Part shown: positions 1-8,547 of the stretch, one piece after another
How positions within the stretch are numbered: the first letter of the stretch is position 1
Layout: every line of letters starts with the position of its first letter
Origin: Stieleria sedimenti
GTDB taxonomy: Bacteria > Planctomycetota > Planctomycetia > Pirellulales > Pirellulaceae
Length of the DNA: 44,473 nucleotides
Direction: 5' to 3'
Assembly: GCF_025060895.1 (NCBI RefSeq)
Contig: NZ_JANZKV010000168.1
Span: 1 to 44,473 of the forward strand
Notes under the pieces: generated by a model
Told to the model about the DNA's origin: nothing
The model's database searches: none
Seen by the model: only the letters and a program-made list of their open reading frames with translations
Made by a program: the position numbers and the translations under genes

Positions 1-90
1 CCCGTGCCATTCGGGTCAGGCCTCTTTCTCTAAACCCAACAAAGAGTCCTGCCCCCATTTCCCAGTCAGCGACTGCCTACTGCCTACAAA

Positions 91-121
91 AAAAGCGTCA
101 GCGGGCTTCGCTGACGCTTTT
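91..121 (-). terminator. Intrinsic terminator of the Cys-rich HEAT-like gene
   Basis: There is a perfect 13-bp inverted repeat (AAAAGCGTCAGCG and its complement) around a 5-nt loop. Read on the minus strand, the hairpin lies about 27 nt beyond the stop codon of the gene at 148-1542 and is followed by a run of seven T. This is a classical rho-independent terminator. The A/T-rich arm ends could let it act in both directions. Confidence 0.8.
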
Positions 122-147
122 GTCGGTTTGTGATCGTTGAGTGCTGC

Positions 148-1542
148 CTAGAAGCAGACGGCTCGGTCGCCGGAGTGAATCTTCGTCAGGCTCGCCGGGT
201 CCGTGACCGTTGCGACCGACTGGTTGCCGTTGACGCTGTTGATCAGCAGGTGTGCCACGAGTCGCTCGCCGGTCAAGTACTGGTGATAGACGGTGACCGA
301 GGCTCCGGGACGCATTTCCTGGCCGCTCCGCAAGATCACGCGTCCGTTGCGTTGATCGACACCGACAACCGTAGCGACCACGTTTTTTCGCTGGACCGGC
401 TGGGCCGTGACTCGTCGGACCGAGCGGGCCTTGGGTGCTTCAATCGCTTCGGTGGTGTCAACCGGCTGGGCGTTTTGGATCGGAAGTGCGATCGGCTTGG
501 GCAACGCCAACTTGGCCGAGGCTTCCGATTTGGCCGAGTCGTCGCTCAGTGACAGAGAGACCGGCTGGCTCGATTGAAGCTCCTCTTGGACGTTGGACGT
601 TGCGGTGACGGGCGAGATGGTGACCGGTTGGATCGCCATGCCTCCGATCATCTTGACTTGCCCGACTTCGACGTCGTTTCGCTCCACCTTCGCGGCTTGA
701 AACAGCTTCAAGCTGTCCGCGGTGGTGGTGGCGTCCACGCTCGTGGCATCGCTTGCCGAACCCGCCTCGCTGTCTTCGTCATCATCGTCGGATTTGTTCG
801 CATCGGTGTCGACAGCACCTTCGCCCTGGATCCCTTCGACGTCCGCGGCCCCTTCGCCGGAAATCGGGTCGGGCACAACGGGCGGAGGCATCAACTCCTC
901 GGGGATGTCTTCTTCGATCGGCCCGGTGGCACGATTCGGGCAGCACACACAAAGTGCCTTGGCCGCAGCCGCTCGCACGTCTGCATTGGGTTCCAAGTGG
1001 CATCCGCTGTCGTCGCGTTCGTAGGCAATTTCGCTCAGACGTTTCGTGACTTTCTCGCTACAGCAGGACGTCGACCCACATTTGCTGCAACCTTCGCCGT
1101 TGGCAGCCGTTTCGATGGCGTCCATTGCCGCCAATCGGACGTCTGGCGTGCAGTCGTCCATCGCCGCCAGCAGGGCGTCGGTGATCTTCCCTTCTTTGTC
1201 GTAGCACCCACAACCCATCTTGGCCAGGAACTTGATCGCCTTGATCTTTTGTGCTTTCAAGTCCTCGGCTTGCTTGATCTCCGCGGCGGCTTTGATCGCC
1301 GGATTGGGGGATTCAAGGTTGGCCGGGTCACCGATTCGCTTCAATGGCGGCTTTCGCTCCAGACCGGGAAAATTCCCACGCCGGTTCACCGTGACGTCAC
1401 GGATTTTTTGGATGCCCTGAGGAATTCCGATGAACCGCCAAATGGTCGGTACGGGAGCTTCAGGGGTTTGTGCATGAACTGAGGATGCGGTGGAAATGGC
1501 TAGCGCTGCCACCGAAATCCAAATGAGATTATTTGTTTTCAC
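148..1542 (-). CDS. Exported Cys-rich HEAT-like repeat protein, planctomycete type
   Basis: The frame is open up to 1590, but a GTG at 1540-1542 gives a clean signal peptide: basic start (KTNN), hydrophobic core, cleavage after VHA. The start is therefore set there (464 aa). Residues of about 75-200 contain alanine-rich helical repeats resembling HEAT repeats, with an unusual density of cysteines, including CGC, GCSKC, SCC and CVCC clusters. The middle is long, acidic and low in complexity (DDDDED). The C-terminal 70 residues look like a small beta domain (VVATVVGVDQRNGRVILRSG) ending in VCF. Cysteine-rich HEAT-like exported proteins occur in planctomycetes, but no function is known to me. 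The clusters could bind metal or form disulfides. A terminator follows at 91-121. Confidence 0.8.
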   Translation of the reverse strand: MKTNNLIWISVAALAISTASSVHAQTPEAPVPTIWRFIGIPQGIQKIRDVTVNRRGNFPGLERKPPLKRIGDPANLESPNPAIKAAAEIKQAEDLKAQKIKAIKFLAKMGCGCYDKEGKITDALLAAMDDCTPDVRLAAMDAIETAANGEGCSKCGSTSCCSEKVTKRLSEIAYERDDSGCHLEPNADVRAAAAKALCVCCPNRATGPIEEDIPEELMPPPVVPDPISGEGAADVEGIQGEGAVDTDANKSDDDDEDSEAGSASDATSVDATTTADSLKLFQAAKVERNDVEVGQVKMIGGMAIQPVTISPVTATSNVQEELQSSQPVSLSLSDDSAKSEASAKLALPKPIALPIQNAQPVDTTEAIEAPKARSVRRVTAQPVQRKNVVATVVGVDQRNGRVILRSGQEMRPGASVTVYHQYLTGERLVAHLLINSVNGNQSVATVTDPASLTKIHSGDRAVCF

Positions 1543-1977
1543 CGTCGCATTCCATTGCGGTTTGTGTTTCGATGGCGTTCTGTGTCGCACACGCGTTTCG
1601 CTACGTGCCCGTCTATGGTGATCGGCAAATCACCCGCGTGAGTTCATTTGCAAAACGTGACGCGGCACAAACGGAAGCTGGTTTCTGGCGAATCCTGTGA
1701 AAGATTGCCGGTTACAGGAATTGCAAGACGGGCGTGGTCGGGAAAGGATGGCCAAGCTGGGCTCTGCAAAGTTTCACGGCCTGCGTTTCACAACCGTGGC
1801 ATGCTCAAGTGTCGTGACGGCTTGTTGATTTAATCCGATCACACGTTTCTCTTGTTCCCGGGCTCCGCCCTCCGCCTGGGATCAAGCCGAAGTGGGGTAA
1901 GCATCTTGCTTGCCAACCCCGACGGCTCTGCCGGCGAACGCGACAGGCGGAGCCTTGCAAACGAGTCGAAGTCAAAA
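1543..1977. other. Intergenic region with a solitary copy of the 78-bp repeat
   Basis: No convincing gene is present. A 61-codon frame at 1648-1833 has no recognisable signal or domain and is probably noise. The right part holds one diverged copy of the repeat arrayed at 7995-8295. The left part must contain the promoter of the gene at 148-1542, but I cannot point to clear -35/-10 boxes. Confidence 0.6.
1875..1955. repeat. Solitary copy of the 78-bp dispersed repeat
   Basis: This copy carries the same landmarks in the same order as the array at 7995-8295: GAAGTGGGGTAAGCATC, CTTGCTTGCCA, GGCTCTGCCGGCGAACG and GGCGGAGCCT. It differs at several bases. An inverted copy of the end motif (GGCTCCGCC, 1861-1869) lies just outside, so the whole can fold as GGCTCCGCC/GGCGGAGCC around a GC-rich core. 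It lies just downstream of the 1943-aa gene. Confidence 0.8.
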
Positions 1978-4900
1978 CTACTCATCCTTTTCCGGCTCCA
2001 AGATTTCTAGCTTCATGTTTCGAAAGCGCACTTCGGTTTTTCCGCCGCTGTGTAGTTGAAAGGCGATGATGCCGCTTTCGGCGCCGTCGGGATCGTGCAG
2101 GTCGACACAGAGTTGATCGTTGATTCGCGTTTGGATGTGATCCCCTTGGGCAAACACTTCGTACTTGTTCCATTCGCCGGGCTGGACGTGTTGCTCGCCC
2201 GACTGATCCCACAACAGCTTGCGCCCGTGCTCTTCATACAGCTTGCCCCACCATCCCTGGCCGATGTCGGCCTGGTAACCGGAAACCTCACCGTCGTCGG
2301 CGTGACTGCGAAATTGGATGCCGCTGTTTCCCGCGTTGTCGACCAGTTTGACTTCGACGGTCAATCGGAAATCTGACGCCGCCAGGTCGCTGACGATCCA
2401 TTCATTGCGCCTCAAACCGTCGGTGCGACCGACGAGCTCTCCGTTTTCCACCGACCACAAACTCAGGTCGCCGCGCCAGCCCGAAAGATCGCTCCCGTTG
2501 AAGAATGCGGCGGCATTCTCTTTGCTCGCCCGCATCGGAACTTGTTGTTTTCCACGCAGGTACGCGATCAGCGACCGGACTTCGTGCGGCGAAAATTGTT
2601 TCAACTGATCGTCGGGCATCATCGACTTGTCTGCCGTTGCCCGCTGTTCGATTTCATCTTTGGGGATCACGACGACGGCGTCGGAGGTCTGCATCGTCAG
2701 CGAAAACTTATCTTCGGCTTTGATCAGCCCGTTGACCACGCGTCCATCGTCGACCAGGACAACCGTCGGGACGTATTCCTTAGCCATCACGGCACTCGGA
2801 TCGACGATGTTGGACAGCAAGTACTCCAAGTTGGCTCGGTTCGATCCCGTCAAGTCGGGGCCGACCTTGAACCCGACGCCGTACAGCACGTGACATTTCA
2901 TGCAAGTCTTGGCGAACACGGCTCGGCCGAGTTCCAGGTCCGCCGGCGGGTGCTCGGTCGATGCGACCAATTGTTTGTACTCTTCGATCATCGCAAGTTT
3001 ATCGGCCGCCGATTCGCGGGCGACTCCCCAAACACTGTCCAGCATTGCGTCGATCTTCTTGTTGCTCAAGAACTGCAACTGACGCACCAGATCGGCGGTC
3101 AAGTCCGTGCCTGGGATTTGTTCGGCTTCGATTGCATCGAGCAGAGCGATGCCGGGCTTCACTCGGGAACAGAGGGTTGCGAGCGCCGAACGCTTTTCGC
3201 CCGGGCTGAGTTGTTCGTACACGGCGAGCAGAGCCGGCGCGATCGAAGCGTCGTCATACTGCGCCATCCCACGGATCGCCGTTTCACGCAGGGGCGAGTC
3301 GACTGTCAACAGCCCGACCAAGGTCGGTACCAGGTCGGGATCGTCGAGATCGAGCAACGACCGCAAGGCGACTTGTCGCGATGGAAGCGGTGCGGACGGG
3401 TCGACGACTTGGGTCCGCATCGCCGCGAGTGCTTTGGGGTCACCGAATGTGACGCCCAAGGCAACGGCCTGCAACCGGACGTCGTCGTTTTCACTGGCCC
3501 ACAATCGTTTGGCAACCGAATCCCATTGCGGCGGCGCGTCGACCTGTCGTCGACCTTCCAAAGACGATCGAATCGCGTTGATGTACGTCAGTTGCATCGC
3601 GGCGTCGGTGGCTTGCCCGAGTCCATCGACGAGGACGGCGAGTGAATCATTGCCGCCTTCACCGATTCGACGCAACATGAACTCTCGCAGCAGCGGGATC
3701 CGCTCGCCGGCCGACATCGCCAACGCGATCGCACGCCCGGGATCAAGATCCGCCAACGGTTCTGCGGCATACCAATACATCAGCGGCAGATTGTGATCGC
3801 GGGCATCTTCGGCGTGCGACGTCAATGATTCGAGCAAGTCCCAGCGCGAATCCAAGGGCAGTTTTTGTGCGGCCGAGGTGAGGTACAAACGCACGATCGG
3901 CGACGGGTCGCTGTCGGCCATTTTGACGAAACGTTCCAACAACGTGGGCGTGATTTCGGCATCCGCCGATTCCATCGCCATCTGGATCGCCCAGCCGCGG
4001 ACAGAGGGGCTTTGGTCCGCCATCAACTGTTGCACTGATTCTGAACTTAAACTTCCCGTGACGTGCAGTGCCCAAGCGGCACGCAACCGACGCCTGTCGT
4101 CCTGGTGCGTTTCAGCGATTTGCCGCAGCCGCGTCAGGGCGTCGGAGGCGATCTGCCGCTCCGCGGCACGCTCCTGCAGGACGCGGCGACTGTGGCGGAC
4201 GTACCAATCATTCTGATGCAGCACCAGTTCGGCCAATTGCAAATCCGTTGCCGTCGCAAAGTCGATCGTCGGCGCCGCGGACCCGACGTCGCCGTAGCTG
4301 ATCTTGTAGATCCGGCCGTTACTGCGGTCATGCACTTCCGCTTCACGGCGGTGACAGGCTTGCATGTCGTACCAGTCGATCATCCATGCATTGCCATCGG
4401 GTCCGTAACGCAAGTTCAGGATTTGAGAGGCCTGGTCGCCGGTCAATAGAAAATCCGGACCGTGCCGTCCGACGTAACCGGATCCGGCGGGTTCCAGAAG
4501 ATCGACGTTCAATCGCTGTCCGTGGATGTTGTTCATCATCAATTGACCGCGATATTCTGCCGGCCAACGGTCGCCCAAATAAATCATCGCGCCCGCATGT
4601 GCGTGGCCTCCGCCGGCGGAATCGGATTTGCTGTTTCCGCCGTGCGGCGTGGCGCCGAGGTAGTGCAAGTGATCGGCGATGGTGACGATGTCGCGATAGG
4701 TGTGCGAGTTGAAGTGCCGTCCGCCTTGACGTTGATAGCGGGCGCCATCGATGATGTGGTACAGGTGCGGAATGACACAGGCCGTGATGAAGGCTTGCCC
4801 GTGATCGTTGAAGTCGACACCCCACGGATTGCTGGTTCCATGGGCAAAGACTTCGAAGCGGTGTTGCGTCGGGTGATACCTCCAAACGCCGCAATTGATC

Positions 4901-7809
4901 GGCGTGCGTTGCTCGTCCGGTGTTCCCGGTTTGCCGACTCTTGAATGAGTGAACACGCCGTGGCAACCGTACAGCCAGCCATCGGGCCCCCAAATAAATG
5001 CGTTGAGGGTTTCGTGGGTGTCTTGATAGCCCCATCCATCCAACAGAATCTGTGGCTCGGCATCGGGGACATCGTCACCATCTTTGTCGGGAATGAACAT
5101 CAGGTACGGAGCCGCGCCGACCCACACGCCGCCGAAACCGACTTCCAGTCCGCTAACCAGATTGAGTCCTTCGGCGAAGACCTTTCTGCTGTCCAACGAT
5201 CCGTCGCCGTCGGTGTCTTCGAAGATCAGGATGCGGTCGCGTCCGACGTCGCCTTCGGCTCGAATCGGATACTCATAGGCTTCGGCGATCCAGACTCGGC
5301 CGCGATCATCCAGGGCCATCGCGATCGGTTGTTTGACGTCGGGTTCGGCGGCACCGACGGTGACGCGAAACCCGTCAGGGACTTGCATGGCAGCGGCGGC
5401 CTGCTCGGCGTCCAACCCGGCGTGCGGATACTCGTCCGCAGTCAGCACCACCATGGCGGGTGTGGGACGCGCGGGCGGTTTCACGTGCAAGCGAAAATCG
5501 TCAAAGTTGACGTGCCCCCATCCGTCTTGAGATTGGTCGACCAGCCGCACGATGATCTCTTTGCCGACATGGGCTCGCAAGTCCACGATGACGCGTCGCA
5601 TCGTTTCGCTGTCGGTTCCGTTGCTCTGAAAGAAAACTTTGCCGCTGTCTTTGCGGAGCAATTCCACTCTGGTCGATTCGTGATCGCCCCCGTTGGACAA
5701 AAACGACGCGTAGGGTTGGGAGACGACAAACGGCACAGAGGTCAACGTTCCCTGTCGCTCGTCCCCAAATTTTTCGTAGCCGCCGATCCAGTATTGGCCG
5801 TCATGATTGCTCTGCATGTCCTTGCGGCGTGCATTGACGGTGTCTCCCTTGATCGGTTGGCCTTCGAACGCATCGCCGGTCGCAGTCCAATCGTCTAGCG
5901 TGCCGGTTTCAAATCCCAAATTGAGCACGCGTCCGTCGGTGTCCTTGGGACGAATCCCGACGTTTGCCGCTTCGCTTGCGGCCACGGCGTTGCGCGGCGC
6001 CGGCCCGGCCACATAACTGCCATCGGATTTCTTGATTCGCAGATAGTCGAGCGCGAACATGTACGCTTTCTTGGCGTTCGGATTGGCGCCGACGATTTTG
6101 ACGCCCAGTGTGTGTTTACTTCCTTTCAGCGTCAGCTTCGGAAAGGACAGCACGCCGGTCGTGACCACTTGGCGATCGAAAAGGTCGATGGGGTCGCCCA
6201 ATGGCTTGTCGTCCAGGGACAGCTGAACGATGCCGTAGTCCGCGGCACAGGTCAGCACCACGTCCAAGTCAATCACTCCGGTTGCCGGCGGCAGCTGAAT
6301 CGTCAACGTGTCGCCGGGTCTGGCATCGGTCCACCACAATTGTGACTTGCCGCTCCACTTGTCGGCTTGGAAATTCGACATGTCCTGCGCACGTGCCTCT
6401 CCTCCCGTCGTGCGGAACTTGAGCGATTCGCCTTCGATCGCACCGACCGCTCGCGCCGTCTTGGGATCGATTTTGGACTTCGGGCCGCGTCGTGCGTTTG
6501 CGCCGTCGGCGCTGGGCGGTTCGGGACCGGTGTACGGTTGGGGTTGGGCTGCCAACCAGTCCGCTTCGCTGACCGATTGTCGCGAATGGCTCAACACATG
6601 GGCGCCCTTCATGCCGCCGACGATAATGTCCGGGTTGCCGTCGTTATCTAAATCGTTGACGACAATTTGGCGTCCAATCCCGGCTTCACCATCGGCTTGG
6701 TAGGGAACCCAGTCGACTCCGTCTGTGCCGCGAACGAGGCGAAACCAGTAGACCACCGCGCCGGCATCCCACATCGGACTTTGTTTGTGGTGCGACCAAT
6801 AGGTCTTTCCCGTCACGATGTCTTTCAATCCATCGCCGTCGAGATCGACCAATTCAACCGAATGGGGCTCGCTGAATAGAACCCCGTATTTGTTTTCCGA
6901 CGGGTGCGATCCCATGATCAGATGTTGTTTGAACGTGCGTTTCTCGCCGTCGACGATCTGTTCAAACCAAGACAATCCGAAATTGTGCGCCGAGTCGCTG
7001 GTGATGATGTCGTTGTCGCCGTCGCCGTCGACATCATAGGCGTACATCTCCGCGCCGCCGCTGCCCCCGCAAAGCTTCGCTTCGTGATGCATCCAACGCG
7101 ACGTCAACGGTTCGGTTTCGGGTTGTTCGAACCATCCCTTGGCGTGGATGATGTCCAACCGGTCGTCACCGTTGACATCGCCGATTCCCAGTCCGTGGCC
7201 AAACCGTGGCGCGGCCATCCGCGGCGAAATGGCATGAAACTGCCACGTTCCCAGCGGGTCCGCTGGATCAATCGTGGCAAAGCCGAAAAAGCCGTCCCGC
7301 GTGCAGACCAGCTCGGGCCGTTCATCGCCGAGCAAGTTGATCAACTCGGGCGACTCGTTGGACACCCAGTCAAACACTTGGTGCTTTTTCCAATGGGCAT
7401 CGAGTCCCGCCTGCTTCGGATTTTCGTAGACGTACGCCGGCGTCCCCGGAAAGCCGACGACGAAGATGTCATTCCAACCGTCGTCGTTGAAATCATCGAT
7501 CCACGAGAAGAAGTTATCCGCATAACGATTCATGTCTTGCGGAACCGGTGGATAGATCTCGTGCTTCGATTCGTAATCCGGTCCCGCGAACCAATACGGT
7601 CCGTAGACAATGTCGCTGACGCCGTCTCCGTTGATGTCACCGGCGGAGACGCCTTCAGAGAAGTAGGTTCCGGTCAATTGTTTTCGTTCGAACTGGTGCA
7701 GCGAGTGGTCGTCTGCGGCAGACAGATCAAGGTGCCCAAGCGTTGAGACAAACGAAATTGCGACCCACAGAAGGCTGCGAGAGGAAAGCGTGAGGCTGGA
7801 GTTCTGCAT
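1978..7809 (-). CDS. Giant secreted fusion: VCBS repeats, PVC-type dehydrogenase propeller, HEAT repeats, cytochrome c, DUF1080
   Basis: This 1943-aa protein starts at ATG 7809 with a signal peptide (cleavage near LSAAD). Approximate domains: residues 35-410, FG-GAP/VCBS-type repeats with Ca-binding-like DxNxDGxxD motifs; 440-610 and 620-770, two beta-rich modules resembling carbohydrate-binding/discoidin folds; 790-1170, the propeller of planctomycete PVC-type membrane-bound dehydrogenases; 1190-1600, HEAT-like repeats; 1620-1745, a haem c domain with CMKCH at 1636-1640; 1765-1935, DUF1080, a family that includes 3-keto-disaccharide hydrolases. The parts suggest periplasmic oxidation of a sugar, electron transfer to haem c, and hydrolysis of a keto-glycoside, though the substrate is unknown. 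These domains are often split between shorter proteins, so the complete chain is unusual. Domain identities are fairly secure; the reaction is inferred. Confidence 0.88.
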   Translation of the reverse strand: MQNSSLTLSSRSLLWVAISFVSTLGHLDLSAADDHSLHQFERKQLTGTYFSEGVSAGDINGDGVSDIVYGPYWFAGPDYESKHEIYPPVPQDMNRYADNFFSWIDDFNDDGWNDIFVVGFPGTPAYVYENPKQAGLDAHWKKHQVFDWVSNESPELINLLGDERPELVCTRDGFFGFATIDPADPLGTWQFHAISPRMAAPRFGHGLGIGDVNGDDRLDIIHAKGWFEQPETEPLTSRWMHHEAKLCGGSGGAEMYAYDVDGDGDNDIITSDSAHNFGLSWFEQIVDGEKRTFKQHLIMGSHPSENKYGVLFSEPHSVELVDLDGDGLKDIVTGKTYWSHHKQSPMWDAGAVVYWFRLVRGTDGVDWVPYQADGEAGIGRQIVVNDLDNDGNPDIIVGGMKGAHVLSHSRQSVSEADWLAAQPQPYTGPEPPSADGANARRGPKSKIDPKTARAVGAIEGESLKFRTTGGEARAQDMSNFQADKWSGKSQLWWTDARPGDTLTIQLPPATGVIDLDVVLTCAADYGIVQLSLDDKPLGDPIDLFDRQVVTTGVLSFPKLTLKGSKHTLGVKIVGANPNAKKAYMFALDYLRIKKSDGSYVAGPAPRNAVAASEAANVGIRPKDTDGRVLNLGFETGTLDDWTATGDAFEGQPIKGDTVNARRKDMQSNHDGQYWIGGYEKFGDERQGTLTSVPFVVSQPYASFLSNGGDHESTRVELLRKDSGKVFFQSNGTDSETMRRVIVDLRAHVGKEIIVRLVDQSQDGWGHVNFDDFRLHVKPPARPTPAMVVLTADEYPHAGLDAEQAAAAMQVPDGFRVTVGAAEPDVKQPIAMALDDRGRVWIAEAYEYPIRAEGDVGRDRILIFEDTDGDGSLDSRKVFAEGLNLVSGLEVGFGGVWVGAAPYLMFIPDKDGDDVPDAEPQILLDGWGYQDTHETLNAFIWGPDGWLYGCHGVFTHSRVGKPGTPDEQRTPINCGVWRYHPTQHRFEVFAHGTSNPWGVDFNDHGQAFITACVIPHLYHIIDGARYQRQGGRHFNSHTYRDIVTIADHLHYLGATPHGGNSKSDSAGGGHAHAGAMIYLGDRWPAEYRGQLMMNNIHGQRLNVDLLEPAGSGYVGRHGPDFLLTGDQASQILNLRYGPDGNAWMIDWYDMQACHRREAEVHDRSNGRIYKISYGDVGSAAPTIDFATATDLQLAELVLHQNDWYVRHSRRVLQERAAERQIASDALTRLRQIAETHQDDRRRLRAAWALHVTGSLSSESVQQLMADQSPSVRGWAIQMAMESADAEITPTLLERFVKMADSDPSPIVRLYLTSAAQKLPLDSRWDLLESLTSHAEDARDHNLPLMYWYAAEPLADLDPGRAIALAMSAGERIPLLREFMLRRIGEGGNDSLAVLVDGLGQATDAAMQLTYINAIRSSLEGRRQVDAPPQWDSVAKRLWASENDDVRLQAVALGVTFGDPKALAAMRTQVVDPSAPLPSRQVALRSLLDLDDPDLVPTLVGLLTVDSPLRETAIRGMAQYDDASIAPALLAVYEQLSPGEKRSALATLCSRVKPGIALLDAIEAEQIPGTDLTADLVRQLQFLSNKKIDAMLDSVWGVARESAADKLAMIEEYKQLVASTEHPPADLELGRAVFAKTCMKCHVLYGVGFKVGPDLTGSNRANLEYLLSNIVDPSAVMAKEYVPTVVLVDDGRVVNGLIKAEDKFSLTMQTSDAVVVIPKDEIEQRATADKSMMPDDQLKQFSPHEVRSLIAYLRGKQQVPMRASKENAAAFFNGSDLSGWRGDLSLWSVENGELVGRTDGLRRNEWIVSDLAASDFRLTVEVKLVDNAGNSGIQFRSHADDGEVSGYQADIGQGWWGKLYEEHGRKLLWDQSGEQHVQPGEWNKYEVFAQGDHIQTRINDQLCVDLHDPDGAESGIIAFQLHSGGKTEVRFRNMKLEILEPEKDE

Positions 7810-7994
7810 CGGGAGCGTGCCGGCGAGGGGGGGATGTGGAACGGTGGGGGACGTATTCTACAACGGTCGTCACACGGATGCACCTCGCTGGGAACACAAT
7901 GCGCGGTCTATCCAGCCACCGTGCCCTGTCAAGTCGGCGGAGAATCAGGAAAGGAATGGCAGAAGGATGGGGACCGCTAGGCGGGCGCTGAGTG

Positions 7995-8295
7995 GAAGTG
8001 GGGTAAGCATCCTGCTTGCCACCCCCGCCGGCTCTGCCGGCGAACGAGCGAGGCGGAGCCTGGGTTCAAGCCGAAGTGGAGTAAGCATCTTGCTTGCCAC
8101 CCACGCCGGCTCTGCCGGCGAACGAGCGAGGCGGAGCCTGGGTTCAGGCGGAAGTGGGGTAAGCATCTTGCTTGCCACCCCCGCCGGCTCTGCCGGCGAA
8201 CAAGCGAGGCGGAGCCTGGGTTCAAGCCGAAGTGGGATAAGCATCCTGCTTGCCACCCACGCCGGCTCTGCCGGCGAACGAGCGAGGCGGAGCCT
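7995..8295. repeat. Tandem array, four 78-bp units
   Basis: Units begin at 7995, 8073, 8151 and 8229, each with GAAGTGG followed by TAAGCATC. Each unit contains the short palindrome GCCGGCTCTGCCGGC and ends GGCGGAGCCTGGGTTCA plus five bases; the last unit lacks the final 11 bp. Units differ by only a few substitutions. A solitary relative lies at 1875-1955. There are no spacers of differing sequence, so this is not a CRISPR array. Confidence 0.95.
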
Positions 8296-8321
8296 CCAAA
8301 ACACCGTGTCCCCAAGCGAAG

Positions 8322-8457
8322 CCCTACGCCGTGAACGATTTTTTAGCGGCAGGGCGCGAGCCCTCCGGTCTTTTCACAAAGATGCGGAACCGGAGGGCTC
8401 GCGCCCTGCCGCTAACACCATTCAAAACACAGAAGAGAAATCGTTCACGGCGTAGGG
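8322..8457. repeat. Nested double palindrome (136 bp)
   Basis: The outer arms are perfect 20-bp inverted repeats (8322-8341, starting CCCTACGCCGTGAACG, against 8438-8457). Inside lie perfect 26-bp arms (8344-8369, starting TAGCGGCAGGGCGCGAG, against 8389-8414) separated by 19 nt. The inner palindrome recurs at 25194-25271 and as a single arm at 43563-43590. The layout resembles a REP/BIME or MITE-type element with no coding capacity. Confidence 0.93.
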
Positions 8458-8547
8458 CGAAGCCTGGGAACAAGCGGCCGAGGCGATTGTGTATGTTGTG
8501 GGACCTCCGCTTCTTCGAACCGCCCCGCCCGTTGAGATGCATCTGCG

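Larger units (their letters stand above)
7810..8547. other. Gene-free 738-bp repeat island
   Basis: This divergent region lies between the giant dehydrogenase gene (-) and the sulfatase (+). Most of it is repeats: four tandem 78-bp units (7995-8295), then a nested palindrome (8322-8457). Because 78 is divisible by three, several long open frames run through the array on both strands, but their products are simply repeated 26-residue blocks and not credible proteins. About 90 bp are left on the sulfatase side and 185 bp on the dehydrogenase side for promoters. Confidence 0.75.

Noticed and set aside
1648-1833. 61-codon plus-strand frame
   Set aside because: No ribosome site, signal, domain or sensible composition; it lies in the promoter region of a minus-strand gene.
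2542-3645. 367-codon plus-strand frame inside the 1943-aa gene
   Set aside because: It overlaps fully a well-supported gene on the other strand, and its product is Arg/Asp/Val-rich noise.
7995-8295. CRISPR array
   Set aside because: The units are contiguous 78-bp copies without unique spacers, and no cas genes are present.
7790-8455. 221-codon frame and minus-strand partners through the 78-bp array
   Set aside because: The repeat length is a multiple of three, so frames stay open by chance; the products are only repeated 26-residue blocks.
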